Virus record (IMG/VR): IMGVR_UViG_3300045588_000057 | Location: 1-27,661 of that record | Reading direction: 5' to 3' (one strand) | Source of the DNA: a virus | DNA length: 27,661 nt | In this document: piece by piece, positions 1-9,624 of the stretch | How the letters are laid out: each line of letters begins with the position of its first letter | Numbering within the stretch: the stretch's first letter is position 1 | Program-made: the position numbers and the translations under genes | The notes under the pieces: generated by a model | Databases searched by the model: none | What the model saw: only the letters and a program-made list of their open reading frames with translations | What the model was told of the DNA's origin: nothing

Positions 1-413
1 AAAATCTATATTTCTACGAGAAAGGAACGGACAACGCGCCGGGCGGTTTGGCTGTAGTCGACGAGAAAGGCGCGGAAATTATTACGGACAAACACGGAAA
101 TATTAAAGAAGTAGGCGCGGGCAAAGGTCCACGTTTTACGATGCTAGACAAAGGCGACAAAGTTTACAACGCTACAAAGTCGGCGGCGGTATTTGATGCA
201 ATCGCAAACGCGGACAAAATGCGACCAATGGACAGCGCGGGAAATAGCTTCGATTTAATGCAGCTAAACGGCTCGCTTTTGAATATCGAAAAGGCTATTA
301 AAAACCAGCCGACAAGCTCGACAGAATGGGGCGGTATTTTGGCAGGAGTCGGCAAAGTCATAGAGACCAAAACAGTAGGGCGTTCACGGATCCGTAACAC
401 ATTCGAATTATGA
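1..413 (+). CDS. Phage tail tape-measure protein, C-terminal fragment (5' end outside window)
   Basis: The frame is open from the first bases of the window (first full codon at 3), so this is the C-terminal part of a longer gene, and the TTG at 48 is not a real start. The visible protein has the pattern YEKGTDNAPGG followed by VVDEKGAEII and a conserved KGDKVYNA stretch. The GT(D)NAPGG...GE.G.E(I/L) pattern is the usual C-terminal signature of tape-measure proteins, which set tail length and span the tail lumen. The stop overlaps the next start by 4 bp (ATGA), placing it at the head of a tail operon. The call rests on this motif and on position just before the tail-tip genes. Confidence 0.7.
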   Translation, partial: NLYFYEKGTDNAPGGLAVVDEKGAEIITDKHGNIKEVGAGKGPRFTMLDKGDKVYNATKSAAVFDAIANADKMRPMDSAGNSFDLMQLNGSLLNIEKAIKNQPTSSTEWGGILAGVGKVIETKTVGRSRIRNTFEL

Positions 414-2116
414 TTAGGTACATATTAAACGGCAACGAGTGCAACCCGTCAAACAGGGACGAAATAGAGTACGTTTTTAACTTTAATGACAGAAAAGTGC
501 GCGAGCTGGAGCTTTCCGTTTCGTCGCTCCGTTTTGTTATGGAGGATTTCGAAGCTATACAGCAGTGGCGCGCTACAAATGGCGATTATTTAGGCATGCC
601 GCTATCAATTGAATACAGCACGGGCTTAGTAATTAATTACTATTTGGACTTTTCGGACGCGTCGATGCGTATAACTGACAGATCTATAGAAGTAAAATTA
701 ATAAGATACCAAGGTATAGACAATTTCTACGACAACGCAGAAGGGCTTTCTTTTGGCTCTATGGCGTGGACCGCTAACGACTTTAGTTACGTCGATTACG
801 TAGTAATTCCAGAAAATCAATTTTCCTATTTTATGTCTTTGGCGCTTGCGACTTTTGCACTTGCGCAGGAGCTGGGCAAATCTATACAAGAAATTCAAGA
901 AGGCGTTGCGGACGTAGTAAAAGCAAGCGTTCCTGTAGGCGCGCCTATTCCTGCACCAGATTGGGGCGCTATTATTGTGGCGGCTATTAAACTAGCGGCC
1001 CGCGTAGCTTATGCGCTTTTTATAGCCGTGGCTCTAATTAAAGTTATTACTGAATTGCTTAATTTGATTTTTCCCCAGGTGCGCCAGTTTAAGTGCGTAA
1101 AGTTAAAGCGATTAATCGAAAAGGGCTGCGAGCATTTAGGCTATACGTTACAGTCTACGCTTTTGGACGAGCTCGCAAACGTGGCAGTGGTGCCCGTTCC
1201 TTTGCGCGCTAAAGATCCGTCTTTGTTTTTGGAGCTTTTCGCGCCTATGTCTTTGGCTTATACGAATGGTTATCCAAGCGTGCGCGACAGCGTGCCAACG
1301 TTGGGCCGCGCTCTGCAGGCAGTGGAAACGTTAGGAAATGCAGAAACGCGAATAGTCGGCACGACTGTAGTACTAGAAAACGAGCTGTATTTTGAACAAA
1401 ACGCCAGCGCGTCAGTATTGGAGGCCTTTAATATGCAGCAGGAACTAAACACAGAAAGCGGCATAAATTCAGACGAGCAGTATAAAAGAATAGTAGCGCT
1501 GTACCAAGTGGACGGCTCCGACGTCAACACGTTCGACGACGCAAAGGGCACGCTGTACGAAAATAGCGCCGAAATTGTCGCCTCTACGGGCGTGAATTAC
1601 GAATTAATACGCGGTATTTTGACTATTAACATACCTTTTGCACGCGGTACGCGCAAAGGATCGTTAACTTTTGTAGAGAAAGCCGCAGAGTTTTTGGCCG
1701 AAGCAATTGACACTTTCACGGGCGGCAACCTTTCGGGGCTTATTGCTTCGCGTGTAAACGTTATGCAGCTATCCAGTCAATACTTTAACCAAACAAAGCT
1801 CGTAGTATTAAACGGCGCGCGATTAAATGCAAATCAAAACAATTTAATAGGCTGCGACAAAATCGTAAATAACTACTACAGCAGCCGCTTTTTAACAAAT
1901 AATCAAAAATCTGTTTTTCCGCCTATGAAATTAGCGGCAACGGAACCAGAAATTTTTACATTATTGGCGAATAATTTTGTAATTTTGGAAAACGGTAAAA
2001 CGGCAAAAATAACAGATCTACGCTGGAGCGAAAAAACAGCTATCGCACAAATTAGTTATACCGTCAGAAAACAAGCAATTAACGAACAAATAAGTGTAGT
2101 AAATAATGGATATTAA
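410..2116 (+). CDS. Putative tail-tip/baseplate structural protein (568 aa)
   Basis: The function is inferred from position directly after the tape-measure gene, where distal-tail and baseplate-hub proteins usually lie. Residues 1-110 look like beta-rich structural sequence. A strongly hydrophobic, alanine-rich segment follows at about 186-221, with a weaker one at 139-152. Such segments would be unusual for a simple tail protein and might interact with the host membrane during DNA entry. The rest is mixed alpha/beta without a motif I recognise. The start ATG overlaps the tape-measure stop (ATGA), so translation is probably coupled. No catalytic motif was seen. Confidence 0.6.
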   Translation: MIRYILNGNECNPSNRDEIEYVFNFNDRKVRELELSVSSLRFVMEDFEAIQQWRATNGDYLGMPLSIEYSTGLVINYYLDFSDASMRITDRSIEVKLIRYQGIDNFYDNAEGLSFGSMAWTANDFSYVDYVVIPENQFSYFMSLALATFALAQELGKSIQEIQEGVADVVKASVPVGAPIPAPDWGAIIVAAIKLAARVAYALFIAVALIKVITELLNLIFPQVRQFKCVKLKRLIEKGCEHLGYTLQSTLLDELANVAVVPVPLRAKDPSLFLELFAPMSLAYTNGYPSVRDSVPTLGRALQAVETLGNAETRIVGTTVVLENELYFEQNASASVLEAFNMQQELNTESGINSDEQYKRIVALYQVDGSDVNTFDDAKGTLYENSAEIVASTGVNYELIRGILTINIPFARGTRKGSLTFVEKAAEFLAEAIDTFTGGNLSGLIASRVNVMQLSSQYFNQTKLVVLNGARLNANQNNLIGCDKIVNNYYSSRFLTNNQKSVFPPMKLAATEPEIFTLLANNFVILENGKTAKITDLRWSEKTAIAQISYTVRKQAINEQISVVNNGY

Positions 2117-2327
2117 GGGACTGCAGGATATACTACAGAATAAACTACCAGAGGCGCTGCGCAGTTTTGGATCGCTAGAGCAAAGCATAGCGCCTTTGCT
2201 TTCACAAATGCAGCAGAATAGGGACAAAATAAGCCCCGAAAATGCGCAAGCCTTTGACGACGCTTTGCGAAGTATAGAGGACGCTAAAAAACAAATGCGA
2301 GAAAATGGCTATAAAAATAACAAGTAA
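2106..2327 (+). CDS. Small helical hypothetical protein between tail genes (73 aa)
   Basis: This 73-residue protein is predominantly helical and rich in Q, K, E and A, without signal peptide or membrane segment. It overlaps the upstream gene by 11 bp and the downstream gene by 23 bp. That tight packing supports it as a real gene translated with its neighbours. The family is not recognised. A small tail-assembly or baseplate accessory role is only inferred from position. Confidence 0.6.
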   Translation: MDIKGLQDILQNKLPEALRSFGSLEQSIAPLLSQMQQNRDKISPENAQAFDDALRSIEDAKKQMRENGYKNNK

Positions 2328-5157
2328 GAACTACAGCACGCGGGGGCACTCTGCGGGTAACGCTTTTCCACTTGCAAACGTGGGGCAGCTAGTTACGGAC
2401 GTTTTGGAGTTTACAGTCGGCTACGATTTCACCAGTACAGCGTCCATGCAAGCGCAGTTTTTAAGCGAGTTTTCGCTGCGTATAATTGGCGCGGACTTAT
2501 CGACGTTCGGCTGGACTGTAGGCAGTACTTTAGATTTTACGGGCACAATTGACACGGGCACTAGCTCCGTATCTTTTACCGCTATGGCTAAAATAATCGA
2601 CAGCATAAGCGGCGACACTGTAACGTTTACGACTACTTTAGACCCTGCGAGCTCTGGGCTTGTTGTCGGTGCGATCATGCCTATGACTGCAGGCGGCGGA
2701 GCTGCGAACACTGTACTACTTTTAGAGTCATCTATTTCAAGCTCTGAATCTATAGAAATATATCATAACCAAGTAGAAAACGCAAATGCCGGCACGCCCT
2801 TTTCACTGTTTGACGGCGAAGTAAACCGCTTTGAATTTACGGGCGTTAACGCGATGATCGTAACAGATACGCTAAACGGCATACAAATAGGCAAAAAATC
2901 GGGCGGCTCGTATATTAGCGCCGTTTTGGAGCGACTAGCTGACGCTGGAGGGCTTAAAAAATACAGTATTACATTTGTTTACGCAAACCCGTACCAATTT
3001 TTAGAGGCAGATTTTAGCACGCCTGCGCCTTTTGTAGCTTCAAAAAGTTTAAAACCGTTTTATACTATTCAATGTTTTCCTGTAGCGAATGATCCAAACA
3101 GCGCCCTGCAATTAGATTACGCTAATACGCTCGGAAATATAGGCTATTTAAACGAAAATTATAACCAGGGGCCTAACGATTTTACAGTCGAAAGCGTAGT
3201 TTTTACAACTTTGGCGGGCGACCCGCTTACAGTCGTCGATTATAACCAAACTACGCACGTAGTCGCTACGGTTTCGGGTCCTGCAAACTTTGCAGACTTT
3301 GCAGAGTTTCAATTTAACTTAATACCAGAAATAAGTACAGTTAAAAACCAATTAGCGCGACAGCTAGATATTATTTGCCTTTCAAACTGTTTTGTTGAAT
3401 TAAGCCCCGCAACGGTTATAAGCCAGGCGTTCGGACAAAGCGGCGCAGAGCTGCTAATCGACAACGCAGGCGTAACTATCGGAACGTCAGAAATTACGCT
3501 AGAGTTTGATCTAGTGCCGTCCGTAGAGTTTACCGCTTACGTAGACGCTATGCCTGCAGACGCTAGACTTTACAGACTTGCGGCGACTGTAGAAAGCACC
3601 GGCGGGACAACAAACGAAAACAACGCCGTAACGCTTACACTTTCACAGGGCACACTAGAGGCGGCTCCTGTAATTGGCGGGCCTTACGATAATGTTTCGT
3701 TTAATGGCTTTTTCAATCATTCGCAGCCAATAGACGGCGTTTCGGAAATAGTTTACAACGGATGCACAGAGGACGATTTTTTGTATGTTTCGCGTTTCAA
3801 TCTTATTAAAAACGAAGCCTGGACTAATTTAGAGGTATCTGTCCGCGTAGTTAATGACTCTAGCGGCCAATATTTCGAATTATTAAGCCGAAACGTACCT
3901 TTCAGCCCTTACACTACTGACCTAGACGGCGTTATACATATTAACTTTAATGAGGCAATAGGGCAAGCCCTAGACTCTACCGACCGAAATAAACTAGAAG
4001 TAAAAAACACGGGCACAGATACGGCTACAGATTACGAGGTGCAAATCATTTGGTCCTTAATGGCAAATTGGCGCTATTGGATCGCACAAAATAACGCTTT
4101 ATTAGATTTCTTCGACACTGGGCTGCCTCAAAACGGACTTAACGCAGAATGGATGCGGTACTTACGCGAAGCGGGCTACTCTTTAAAGGTACGTTGTACG
4201 CTTACGGATAGCGCAGGAACTTCTTATTATTGGGGCTCTGGTATTAATTTACAAGACTATGACGCAGACGAGCTTGTAACGTCAGTAATTAAGTACTACG
4301 ACGCGGACGACGTAGAGCAGGCGGCGCTTATTAGCGGGCAAATCATGCGAATAGAGGCGACGCACACGTTAAGCGCAGGAGCGTGGGACGTGGGTAACGT
4401 ATGGGGCTGGATAGGTTTTAGACCTTTCGAGGCAGAAGTAATGCGCCGTATCGGGACCGTTTGGACGTGGACCAGTCAAAACTTGCCGCTGCGTCCATTA
4501 AGCGGCGAAACAAAAGCCGTTTTATCTTTTCCCTCTGCAGCGGTTGCTGTAGTAGAGTGCACCATAGACACGACGCTTTTAAACGTGAACAACTATACTG
4601 CAGTTTCGCGCATAGAGTCGCCCGTTTACCCTAGCTGTGCCTCGCCTATAGACTACCTTTTCGACGCAGTAATAGCTGGATCCAATTACGAAAGTGAATA
4701 CGTTAGTGTTTTAGAGAAATTTTTAGATAACGGCCTAGACGTAACGCACGCAAACATGTGCTGCCCTACGTGCGTAATGACTAGCGAAGTAGACGGCCTA
4801 GACTATGAGCTATGGGCTTTCGGCTCTGCGGCGCTTGTCGCGTCTTTAGGTACCCGTTTTGTAACAGAATACTGCTGCCGCGACGAGTACGACACTGTAG
4901 GAGCTTGCGAGGCGACGTTTGACGATATACTAGACGCGCTTTTTGATGAATTAACGGGCGATATTACGGCACTAAAAGCGCCAAAACCTACTCAATCGAA
5001 TTATTTTAGTGGTAACGGCATGCAGAAACTTTCGGACAGAATTATAGCTTTAACTACCGACGAAGTTATAAGGTACAATATTTTAAATATGCTTATACAG
5101 AAAGGCGTGCAAGCGTGGTGCAGAGAGGACGGCGTTAAAAGAATCGCAAAAATTTAG
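2305..5157 (+). CDS. Large tail/baseplate structural protein with Cys-rich C-terminal region (950 aa)
   Basis: This is the largest gene of the window and lies in the tail-tip block. The sequence is dominated by Thr/Ser/Val-rich beta-strand-like segments (for example residues 60-150 and 330-500), as in baseplate and fibre proteins. Near the C terminus there is a cluster of cysteines: one at about 777, CCPTC at about 820, CC at about 857 and another at about 868. That is striking in a protein with few other cysteines and suggests metal binding or disulfides. It overlaps the upstream small gene by 23 bp and is followed 12 bp later by the next structural gene. The exact role, baseplate versus fibre base, cannot be told. 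Confidence 0.6.
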   Translation: MAIKITSKNYSTRGHSAGNAFPLANVGQLVTDVLEFTVGYDFTSTASMQAQFLSEFSLRIIGADLSTFGWTVGSTLDFTGTIDTGTSSVSFTAMAKIIDSISGDTVTFTTTLDPASSGLVVGAIMPMTAGGGAANTVLLLESSISSSESIEIYHNQVENANAGTPFSLFDGEVNRFEFTGVNAMIVTDTLNGIQIGKKSGGSYISAVLERLADAGGLKKYSITFVYANPYQFLEADFSTPAPFVASKSLKPFYTIQCFPVANDPNSALQLDYANTLGNIGYLNENYNQGPNDFTVESVVFTTLAGDPLTVVDYNQTTHVVATVSGPANFADFAEFQFNLIPEISTVKNQLARQLDIICLSNCFVELSPATVISQAFGQSGAELLIDNAGVTIGTSEITLEFDLVPSVEFTAYVDAMPADARLYRLAATVESTGGTTNENNAVTLTLSQGTLEAAPVIGGPYDNVSFNGFFNHSQPIDGVSEIVYNGCTEDDFLYVSRFNLIKNEAWTNLEVSVRVVNDSSGQYFELLSRNVPFSPYTTDLDGVIHINFNEAIGQALDSTDRNKLEVKNTGTDTATDYEVQIIWSLMANWRYWIAQNNALLDFFDTGLPQNGLNAEWMRYLREAGYSLKVRCTLTDSAGTSYYWGSGINLQDYDADELVTSVIKYYDADDVEQAALISGQIMRIEATHTLSAGAWDVGNVWGWIGFRPFEAEVMRRIGTVWTWTSQNLPLRPLSGETKAVLSFPSAAVAVVECTIDTTLLNVNNYTAVSRIESPVYPSCASPIDYLFDAVIAGSNYESEYVSVLEKFLDNGLDVTHANMCCPTCVMTSEVDGLDYELWAFGSAALVASLGTRFVTEYCCRDEYDTVGACEATFDDILDALFDELTGDITALKAPKPTQSNYFSGNGMQKLSDRIIALTTDEVIRYNILNMLIQKGVQAWCREDGVKRIAKI

Positions 5158-5169
5158 TAAATTTACAGC

Positions 5170-6240
5170 ATGGCTAGAGAAGTACATAAACAAGAAGTTT
5201 CGTTAATAGGGCTCCCCTCTGACGCAATAAGCGAGGACAGAGGCCTGCGAAATTGTGCGGTGCCGCAGTTAGTACTTGCGTCCCAAACAGACGCGGCATA
5301 CTGGAAAAACGACCGTACAGCAATTGCTTACAAGTTTGACAGCATGACTGTAGAGCTAGAGAAAGGCAGCACGACTGTAGCAGCGCCAGGCGTTGAGGTT
5401 TCTTTTCCGTGGCAGTCGGACGCTGTGGGCTTTATTATCGACTGGCGACAAGTAGAAGCTTACGGCTGTTACAGGGTAAAAATAACCTGGGAACTGGGCG
5501 GCAACTCTGGCAGCTTTTACTATGGCAGTTTTAACTACTTAGACTATTCGCCATTTAATGCGCGCGGCACGGTCCGCCTATTTGTCGTATTAAACGACGT
5601 AGTGCGCCGCCACGGTATAAATTACAAAGACTCTGGCTACGCTGGAACGGTCCGCTTTAAAGGCATGTTTGGTTTTATGCAGCCTAACTATGACACTGAA
5701 AACATTACATACAGCGACAGACAGCGCCAAAAGGTCCGCATTGAAGCGCTGCGAAGCTACGAGCTGCACACAAACCAGCTTTTGCACTGCATGACTCGTT
5801 TAATTGACGAGCAGACGCTGCTAGCTGCAAATCAAATATACGTTACGGATCACAACGCTACAAACCACAGACAGGACTTTTACGATTTTCCCGTAATACT
5901 TTCGCAGGACGAAAGCCCCGCGTTTTCATATAACGAGGGCGTTTTTGCGAGCCTTACTGCAGTGTTTTTGGACAAAGTAGCGGCCCACGAATCGAAATAC
6001 GACGGCGATATTAAAGGCAGCGACAATTTAATTTTATCTTTGCCGACGGTCGTAACTACTACGTTGCCCTGCGCAGATGCTACAGTAAAAAATTCAGATG
6101 ATACATATTTGGAAACTGTAGTAAGCGGCGGCACTTTAACCGTTCCAGATACAACCTACAATTTTATAGTAAATGCCGTTACGACGAGCATAACAGTACC
6201 GAGTTTAACAGATCAAACATTTAACGTAGTATGGCAATAA
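5170..6240 (+). CDS. Tail structural protein with C-terminal beta appendage (356 aa)
   Basis: The first 250 residues look like a globular beta-rich structural domain (several aromatic-rich strands around 90-180). The last 60-70 residues carry a pattern, PCADATVKNSD then SGGTLTVPDTTY, that I associate with appended beta domains on structural proteins of Bacteroidota phages. It sits between the 950-residue protein and the fibre gene, with its stop overlapping the next start by 10 bp. The start has an A/T-rich leader (AAATTTAC) and no Shine-Dalgarno. A tail-tip or adaptor role is inferred from position. Confidence 0.55.
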   Translation: MAREVHKQEVSLIGLPSDAISEDRGLRNCAVPQLVLASQTDAAYWKNDRTAIAYKFDSMTVELEKGSTTVAAPGVEVSFPWQSDAVGFIIDWRQVEAYGCYRVKITWELGGNSGSFYYGSFNYLDYSPFNARGTVRLFVVLNDVVRRHGINYKDSGYAGTVRFKGMFGFMQPNYDTENITYSDRQRQKVRIEALRSYELHTNQLLHCMTRLIDEQTLLAANQIYVTDHNATNHRQDFYDFPVILSQDESPAFSYNEGVFASLTAVFLDKVAAHESKYDGDIKGSDNLILSLPTVVTTTLPCADATVKNSDDTYLETVVSGGTLTVPDTTYNFIVNAVTTSITVPSLTDQTFNVVWQ

Positions 6241-7763
6241 TAGATATAAATATACCAATCGAGGACGCTGTTACAGACGGCAGTTTAAACCCAGTAACGA
6301 GTAACGCCGTTTTTGACGCGATTAGCGGACTTGTACCCAATACGCGAAACCTTACCATAAACGGCGTAACTTACGACCTAAGCGCGGACCGCAGCTGGGT
6401 AATTGCAGCGACCGCTTCGACACTTCAACACGAAGTTAAAGCGGGCGAGGCTATGACAAAAGGGCAGGCGGTTTATGTTAGTAGCGCAGACGGTACAAAT
6501 ATGATCGTTTCTAAAGCTTCAAATGCTACAGAGGCAACTTCTAGCAAAACAATGGGGCTAATTATCCAAACTTTAGCTACTAACGGGCAAGGTTTTGTAA
6601 TTACAGAGGGGCTTTTAGCAGGTTTGGACACGTCGACAGCAACTGCAGGGGACCCTGTCTGGTTAGGAACAAACGGCGATCTAATTTACGGACTAATAAA
6701 TAAGCCTGCAGCGCCTGCGCATTTGGTATTTATCGGTGTGGTAACGCGCGCAAACATAAGCAACGGCGAGATTTTTATAAGGGTACAAAACGGTTTTGAG
6801 CTGCAGGAGCTTCACAATGTGGCTATCGCTTCGCCTACTAACGGCCAAACACTGACGTACGAAAGTGCAACTTCTTTATGGAAAAATACTACGCCAGCGA
6901 CAGGCATAACGATAGGCACGACTCCGATAACAAGCGGCACAAATGGGCGCATATTGTTTCAAGCGGGCGGCGTAGTCGAACAGAGTTCGCTTTTATTTTG
7001 GGACGACGCAAATAAACGTTTAGGAGTCGGCGCGCCTCCAGCAAGTACTGTAAGACTAGACGTAAGGGCACAAGGCGCACTTTCTACAGATGTAGCGTTT
7101 AGGATAAGAAATAGTGCGAATACTACAAATTTTTTAGAAGTAAACGGCAACGGAACTTTTTTCCTTTCCGCAAATGGTGGCGCTTTGGATAAATCTTTTT
7201 CGTATTTAGCGGACGGAAGGCTTTTTATGGCTGAATCTGGGGGGAATTTTATAGAATTAAACCCAAGTACTACGAATAACCGAATTTACGGGGGCGCTCA
7301 TGGGTGGGAAATTTCTACGACTTCGGCAACTAAAGTAATAGAATTAAGAACAGCTGCTACAGCTTTGCAGGTTTACGGTGGCTCTGTTCAATTAGCAAAT
7401 GGATTAAACGCCGCAGACGGTACTAATGTGTTTTCGATTACTACCGGAACGCCTCCAAGCGGAAACTATGCCGATAGCTTTAAATTATATTCTGCAGATA
7501 TTGCAGCAGGAAACGCAGCACCACATTTCAGAACTGAAAACGGCACAATTGTAAAGCTATACCAAAATGCAGCGGTAACAAGCGCGCAAGGAATAGCGGA
7601 CGCACTTACTAATTTAGGCGTACTGGCTTCGTCGACTATAGCGGCTTCTATTCCAACGCACGACGGGCCGACCTATGACACAAACGCAATACAGACGTTA
7701 ACGGCTGCAGAATACGCAGCAATAGGAACGCCAAACGCAAGTACTTTATATTTTATAGTGTAA
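6231..7763 (+). CDS. Tail fibre protein (510 aa)
   Basis: The N terminus (residues about 12-31) contains AVTDGSLNPVTSNAVFDAI, a phrase seen near the start of many phage fibre proteins. It is followed by low-complexity beta-repeat sequence rich in T, N, G and A. Blocks such as LFWDDANKRLGVG (about 258-271), followed by an RNSANTTNFLEVNGNG-like stretch, are typical of fibre shafts in Bacteroidota phages and host tail-spike-like proteins. No chaperone/peptidase domain is seen at the C terminus. The gene overlaps its neighbours by 10 bp upstream and 1 bp (TAATG) downstream. It probably forms the shaft of the host-recognition fibre, trimeric by analogy. Confidence 0.72.
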   Translation: MAIIDINIPIEDAVTDGSLNPVTSNAVFDAISGLVPNTRNLTINGVTYDLSADRSWVIAATASTLQHEVKAGEAMTKGQAVYVSSADGTNMIVSKASNATEATSSKTMGLIIQTLATNGQGFVITEGLLAGLDTSTATAGDPVWLGTNGDLIYGLINKPAAPAHLVFIGVVTRANISNGEIFIRVQNGFELQELHNVAIASPTNGQTLTYESATSLWKNTTPATGITIGTTPITSGTNGRILFQAGGVVEQSSLLFWDDANKRLGVGAPPASTVRLDVRAQGALSTDVAFRIRNSANTTNFLEVNGNGTFFLSANGGALDKSFSYLADGRLFMAESGGNFIELNPSTTNNRIYGGAHGWEISTTSATKVIELRTAATALQVYGGSVQLANGLNAADGTNVFSITTGTPPSGNYADSFKLYSADIAAGNAAPHFRTENGTIVKLYQNAAVTSAQGIADALTNLGVLASSTIAASIPTHDGPTYDTNAIQTLTAAEYAAIGTPNASTLYFIV

Positions 7764-8632
7764 TGAAAATCGGAACTTTAGACGTAAATAACTGCAAAAT
7801 AGGCGGCGTTCAAGTGAACGAAATAAGAATAGGTGCTACACTTGTCTGGCAGTTTGCTTCTATTGACCCAGACGCGGCCGCCTTTTTAAGTGCTGCAGGC
7901 ATAACGGACCCCACAATAAGCAGCGCGATTAATACGCTTGTAGTCGACTTGAAAGCGGCTAGTATTTGGTCCAAAATGAAAGCGGTTTATCCTTTCGTTG
8001 GCGGCACAGCGTCAACGCATAAATGGAATTTAAAAAACCCACTAGATACAGACGCAGCGTTTAGGTTAGTTTTCAACGGAGGCTGGACCCATTCAGCAAA
8101 CGGAGCTTTGCCAAACGGGACAAATGGTTACGCAAATACATATTTAAACGCTTTTATTGATTTACTTCAGTTTAATCATCATCATTCATTTTACCATAAT
8201 ACAGATAACGTTGGTACGGCATCAAGGAGTTTTGGAGGAGCTCAAGCGTCTGGTTCATCAAATTTCAGGACAACACTAGAAAGCTCTGCGACTCAAATAA
8301 CATTCCGAGATTTGGGAATTGTTAATACAGATTCTGGATACACAGCTTCTACTTTAAAAGGTTTTAGGGCTTCGTCTAGAATTGCAAATGATAATCAATT
8401 CCAAATTAAACAAGACGGTACGTCAACAACACCCACAACAGCTGTGCCGACAGCTTTACTTCCTGTTTTACCTTGTTATTTAGGGGCAGAGTCAAACGTT
8501 TCGGCTCCAGGAAGATATGCCATAATGCAAATAGCATTTCACAGTATAGGCGAAGGCCTATCGAGTGCAGAGGGGTTAAGTCTACGAAACGCTGTACAAA
8601 CATTTCAAACAACTTTAGGCCGTAACGTATGA
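7763..8632 (+). CDS. Putative receptor-binding/fibre-tip protein (289 aa)
   Basis: Placed directly after the fibre shaft gene (1-bp TAATG overlap). It begins with a short strand-forming segment (IGTLDVNNCKIGGVQVN), then a domain beginning KMKAVYPFVGGTASTHKWNLKNP (in two parts here: KMKAVYPFVGG and STHKWNLKNP, about 72-92). I associate this domain with distal tail proteins of Bacteroidota phages. A His-rich patch (NHHHSF) lies near residue 135. The middle of the gene (about 8160-8520) is noticeably more AT-rich than its neighbours, as often seen in exchangeable receptor-binding regions. Receptor binding is inferred from position. Confidence 0.55.
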   Translation: MKIGTLDVNNCKIGGVQVNEIRIGATLVWQFASIDPDAAAFLSAAGITDPTISSAINTLVVDLKAASIWSKMKAVYPFVGGTASTHKWNLKNPLDTDAAFRLVFNGGWTHSANGALPNGTNGYANTYLNAFIDLLQFNHHHSFYHNTDNVGTASRSFGGAQASGSSNFRTTLESSATQITFRDLGIVNTDSGYTASTLKGFRASSRIANDNQFQIKQDGTSTTPTTAVPTALLPVLPCYLGAESNVSAPGRYAIMQIAFHSIGEGLSSAEGLSLRNAVQTFQTTLGRNV

Positions 8633-8877
8633 AACTAGTACAATTAACACTTGAAGAAAAAACTATTTACGTGGGCCTTTTAACAATAGAACAAAAGGAC
8701 AGTTTAGTAGGGCAACTATACGCGCCAGATAGTTATTTCAATCCTATCCAAGACGCAAACGATAACTGGATAATTTCAATTGAAGAAATAGAAAACAATG
8801 AAAACCCAGCTTTTGAATGGCTGCTAGATTTGGAAATGATTATTTTTGTACCTAAAGAAAATACAGATTTATTATAA
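8629..8877 (+). CDS. Small acidic protein after fibre genes (82 aa)
   Basis: This 82-residue acidic protein has an ATGA overlap with the preceding gene, which implies coupled translation. The C-terminal half is rich in E, N and W (IISIEEIENNENP, then AFEWLLDLE). It has no signal peptide or membrane segment. Small genes in this place often encode fibre-assembly helpers, but I do not recognise the family and the role is speculative. Confidence 0.55.
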   Translation: MKLVQLTLEEKTIYVGLLTIEQKDSLVGQLYAPDSYFNPIQDANDNWIISIEEIENNENPAFEWLLDLEMIIFVPKENTDLL

Positions 8878-8908
8878 CAATAATTTTTTAACTTTACAAA
8901 TAAAAATC

Positions 8909-9208
8909 ATGGGCTTAATTATCGAAGGTAAAATTAAAATTGTAGGCACTGAAATAACACTAGAAAGCGTTTACGGCAGAATAGAGTTTGCAGGACGTGC
9001 AGACGGTAAAACGCTAGAGGTCGCAGTAGCTACGTATGCAAGTAAAGCCGCTTTTGAAAGTGGGGCTTCTATACTTTCTACAGATGTGCAGCAGGGAACG
9101 TTTAATGCAGAAATTCTGCCTACAGAATTACAAAGCATTGATACCGCGCACGAATACGGTAAAAAAGCATTTGAGCAATTAGGATACACAGTTGTAATTG
9201 ATATGTAA
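8909..9208 (+). CDS. Hypothetical protein (99 aa)
   Basis: An upstream in-frame ATG at 8846 lies inside the previous gene. The ATG at 8909 is preferred because it follows an A/T-rich leader (TTTACAAATAAAAATC) like other starts here and gives a sensible N terminus (MGLIIEGKIKIVG). The protein starts with beta strands, followed by EVAVATYASKAAFESG and a helical C terminus. It is similar in general character to small phage proteins of Bacteroidota found between fibre and holin genes. The stop overlaps the holin start (TAATG). Function unknown. Confidence 0.6.
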   Translation: MGLIIEGKIKIVGTEITLESVYGRIEFAGRADGKTLEVAVATYASKAAFESGASILSTDVQQGTFNAEILPTELQSIDTAHEYGKKAFEQLGYTVVIDM

Positions 9209-9624
9209 TGACTTTTAAAGATCAATTAACAAATTCAGTGTTTCATACTTTGCCAATTGTCGGAGCTTTCTTTGCGCCTGCTATTTGGGTGGCGGCCCTT
9301 GTGTTTATTTTTGTTATTGTCGACACTTATTTGGGCCGCAAAGCTGCAAAGCGCAAAGGCATAGAATTAACGTCTAATAGATTTTCAGATATATTCGCAA
9401 AGATAATAGGCTACGCTGTATTTTTAACGGTTGGGCTTTTAATTAATGTTATAACGGGCTGGGCTTACGGCGTTTGGCTTTGCGCTGTAGTTCCTATCTA
9501 CACAGAAATAACTAGCATAGACGAAAACCAGAAGGCACTAGGCAAAAAAGGAATAATTACGCAAGCCGAGGACGTTTACAAATTCGCTTTGAAGATTAAA
9601 AAGAAACGGGACGAAATAAGATGA
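9208..9624 (+). CDS. Phage holin (Phage_holin_4-like, 138 aa)
   Basis: The protein has hydrophobic segments at about residues 12-42, with a second pair of hydrophobic stretches at about 65-96. These are followed by the conserved tail IYTEITSIDENQKALGKKGI, which matches the 'E.tSI.EN...lG' pattern of the holin 4-type family. The C terminus is basic ([10 protein letters not shown]). Holins assemble in the inner membrane and time lysis by releasing or activating the endolysin. It is the first gene of a lysis cassette and overlaps the spanin-like gene by 4 bp (ATGA). Confidence 0.85.
   Translation: MTFKDQLTNSVFHTLPIVGAFFAPAIWVAALVFIFVIVDTYLGRKAAKRKGIELTSNRFSDIFAKIIGYAVFLTVGLLINVITGWAYGVWLCAVVPIYTEITSIDENQKALGKKGIITQAEDVYKFALKIKKKRDEIR

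Noticed and set aside
8878-8908. Promoter before the 8909 gene (TAACTTTA)
   Set aside because: Two or more differences from TAnnTTTG in function-relevant positions and no -33 element; the A/T-rich leader is typical of starts in this phage.
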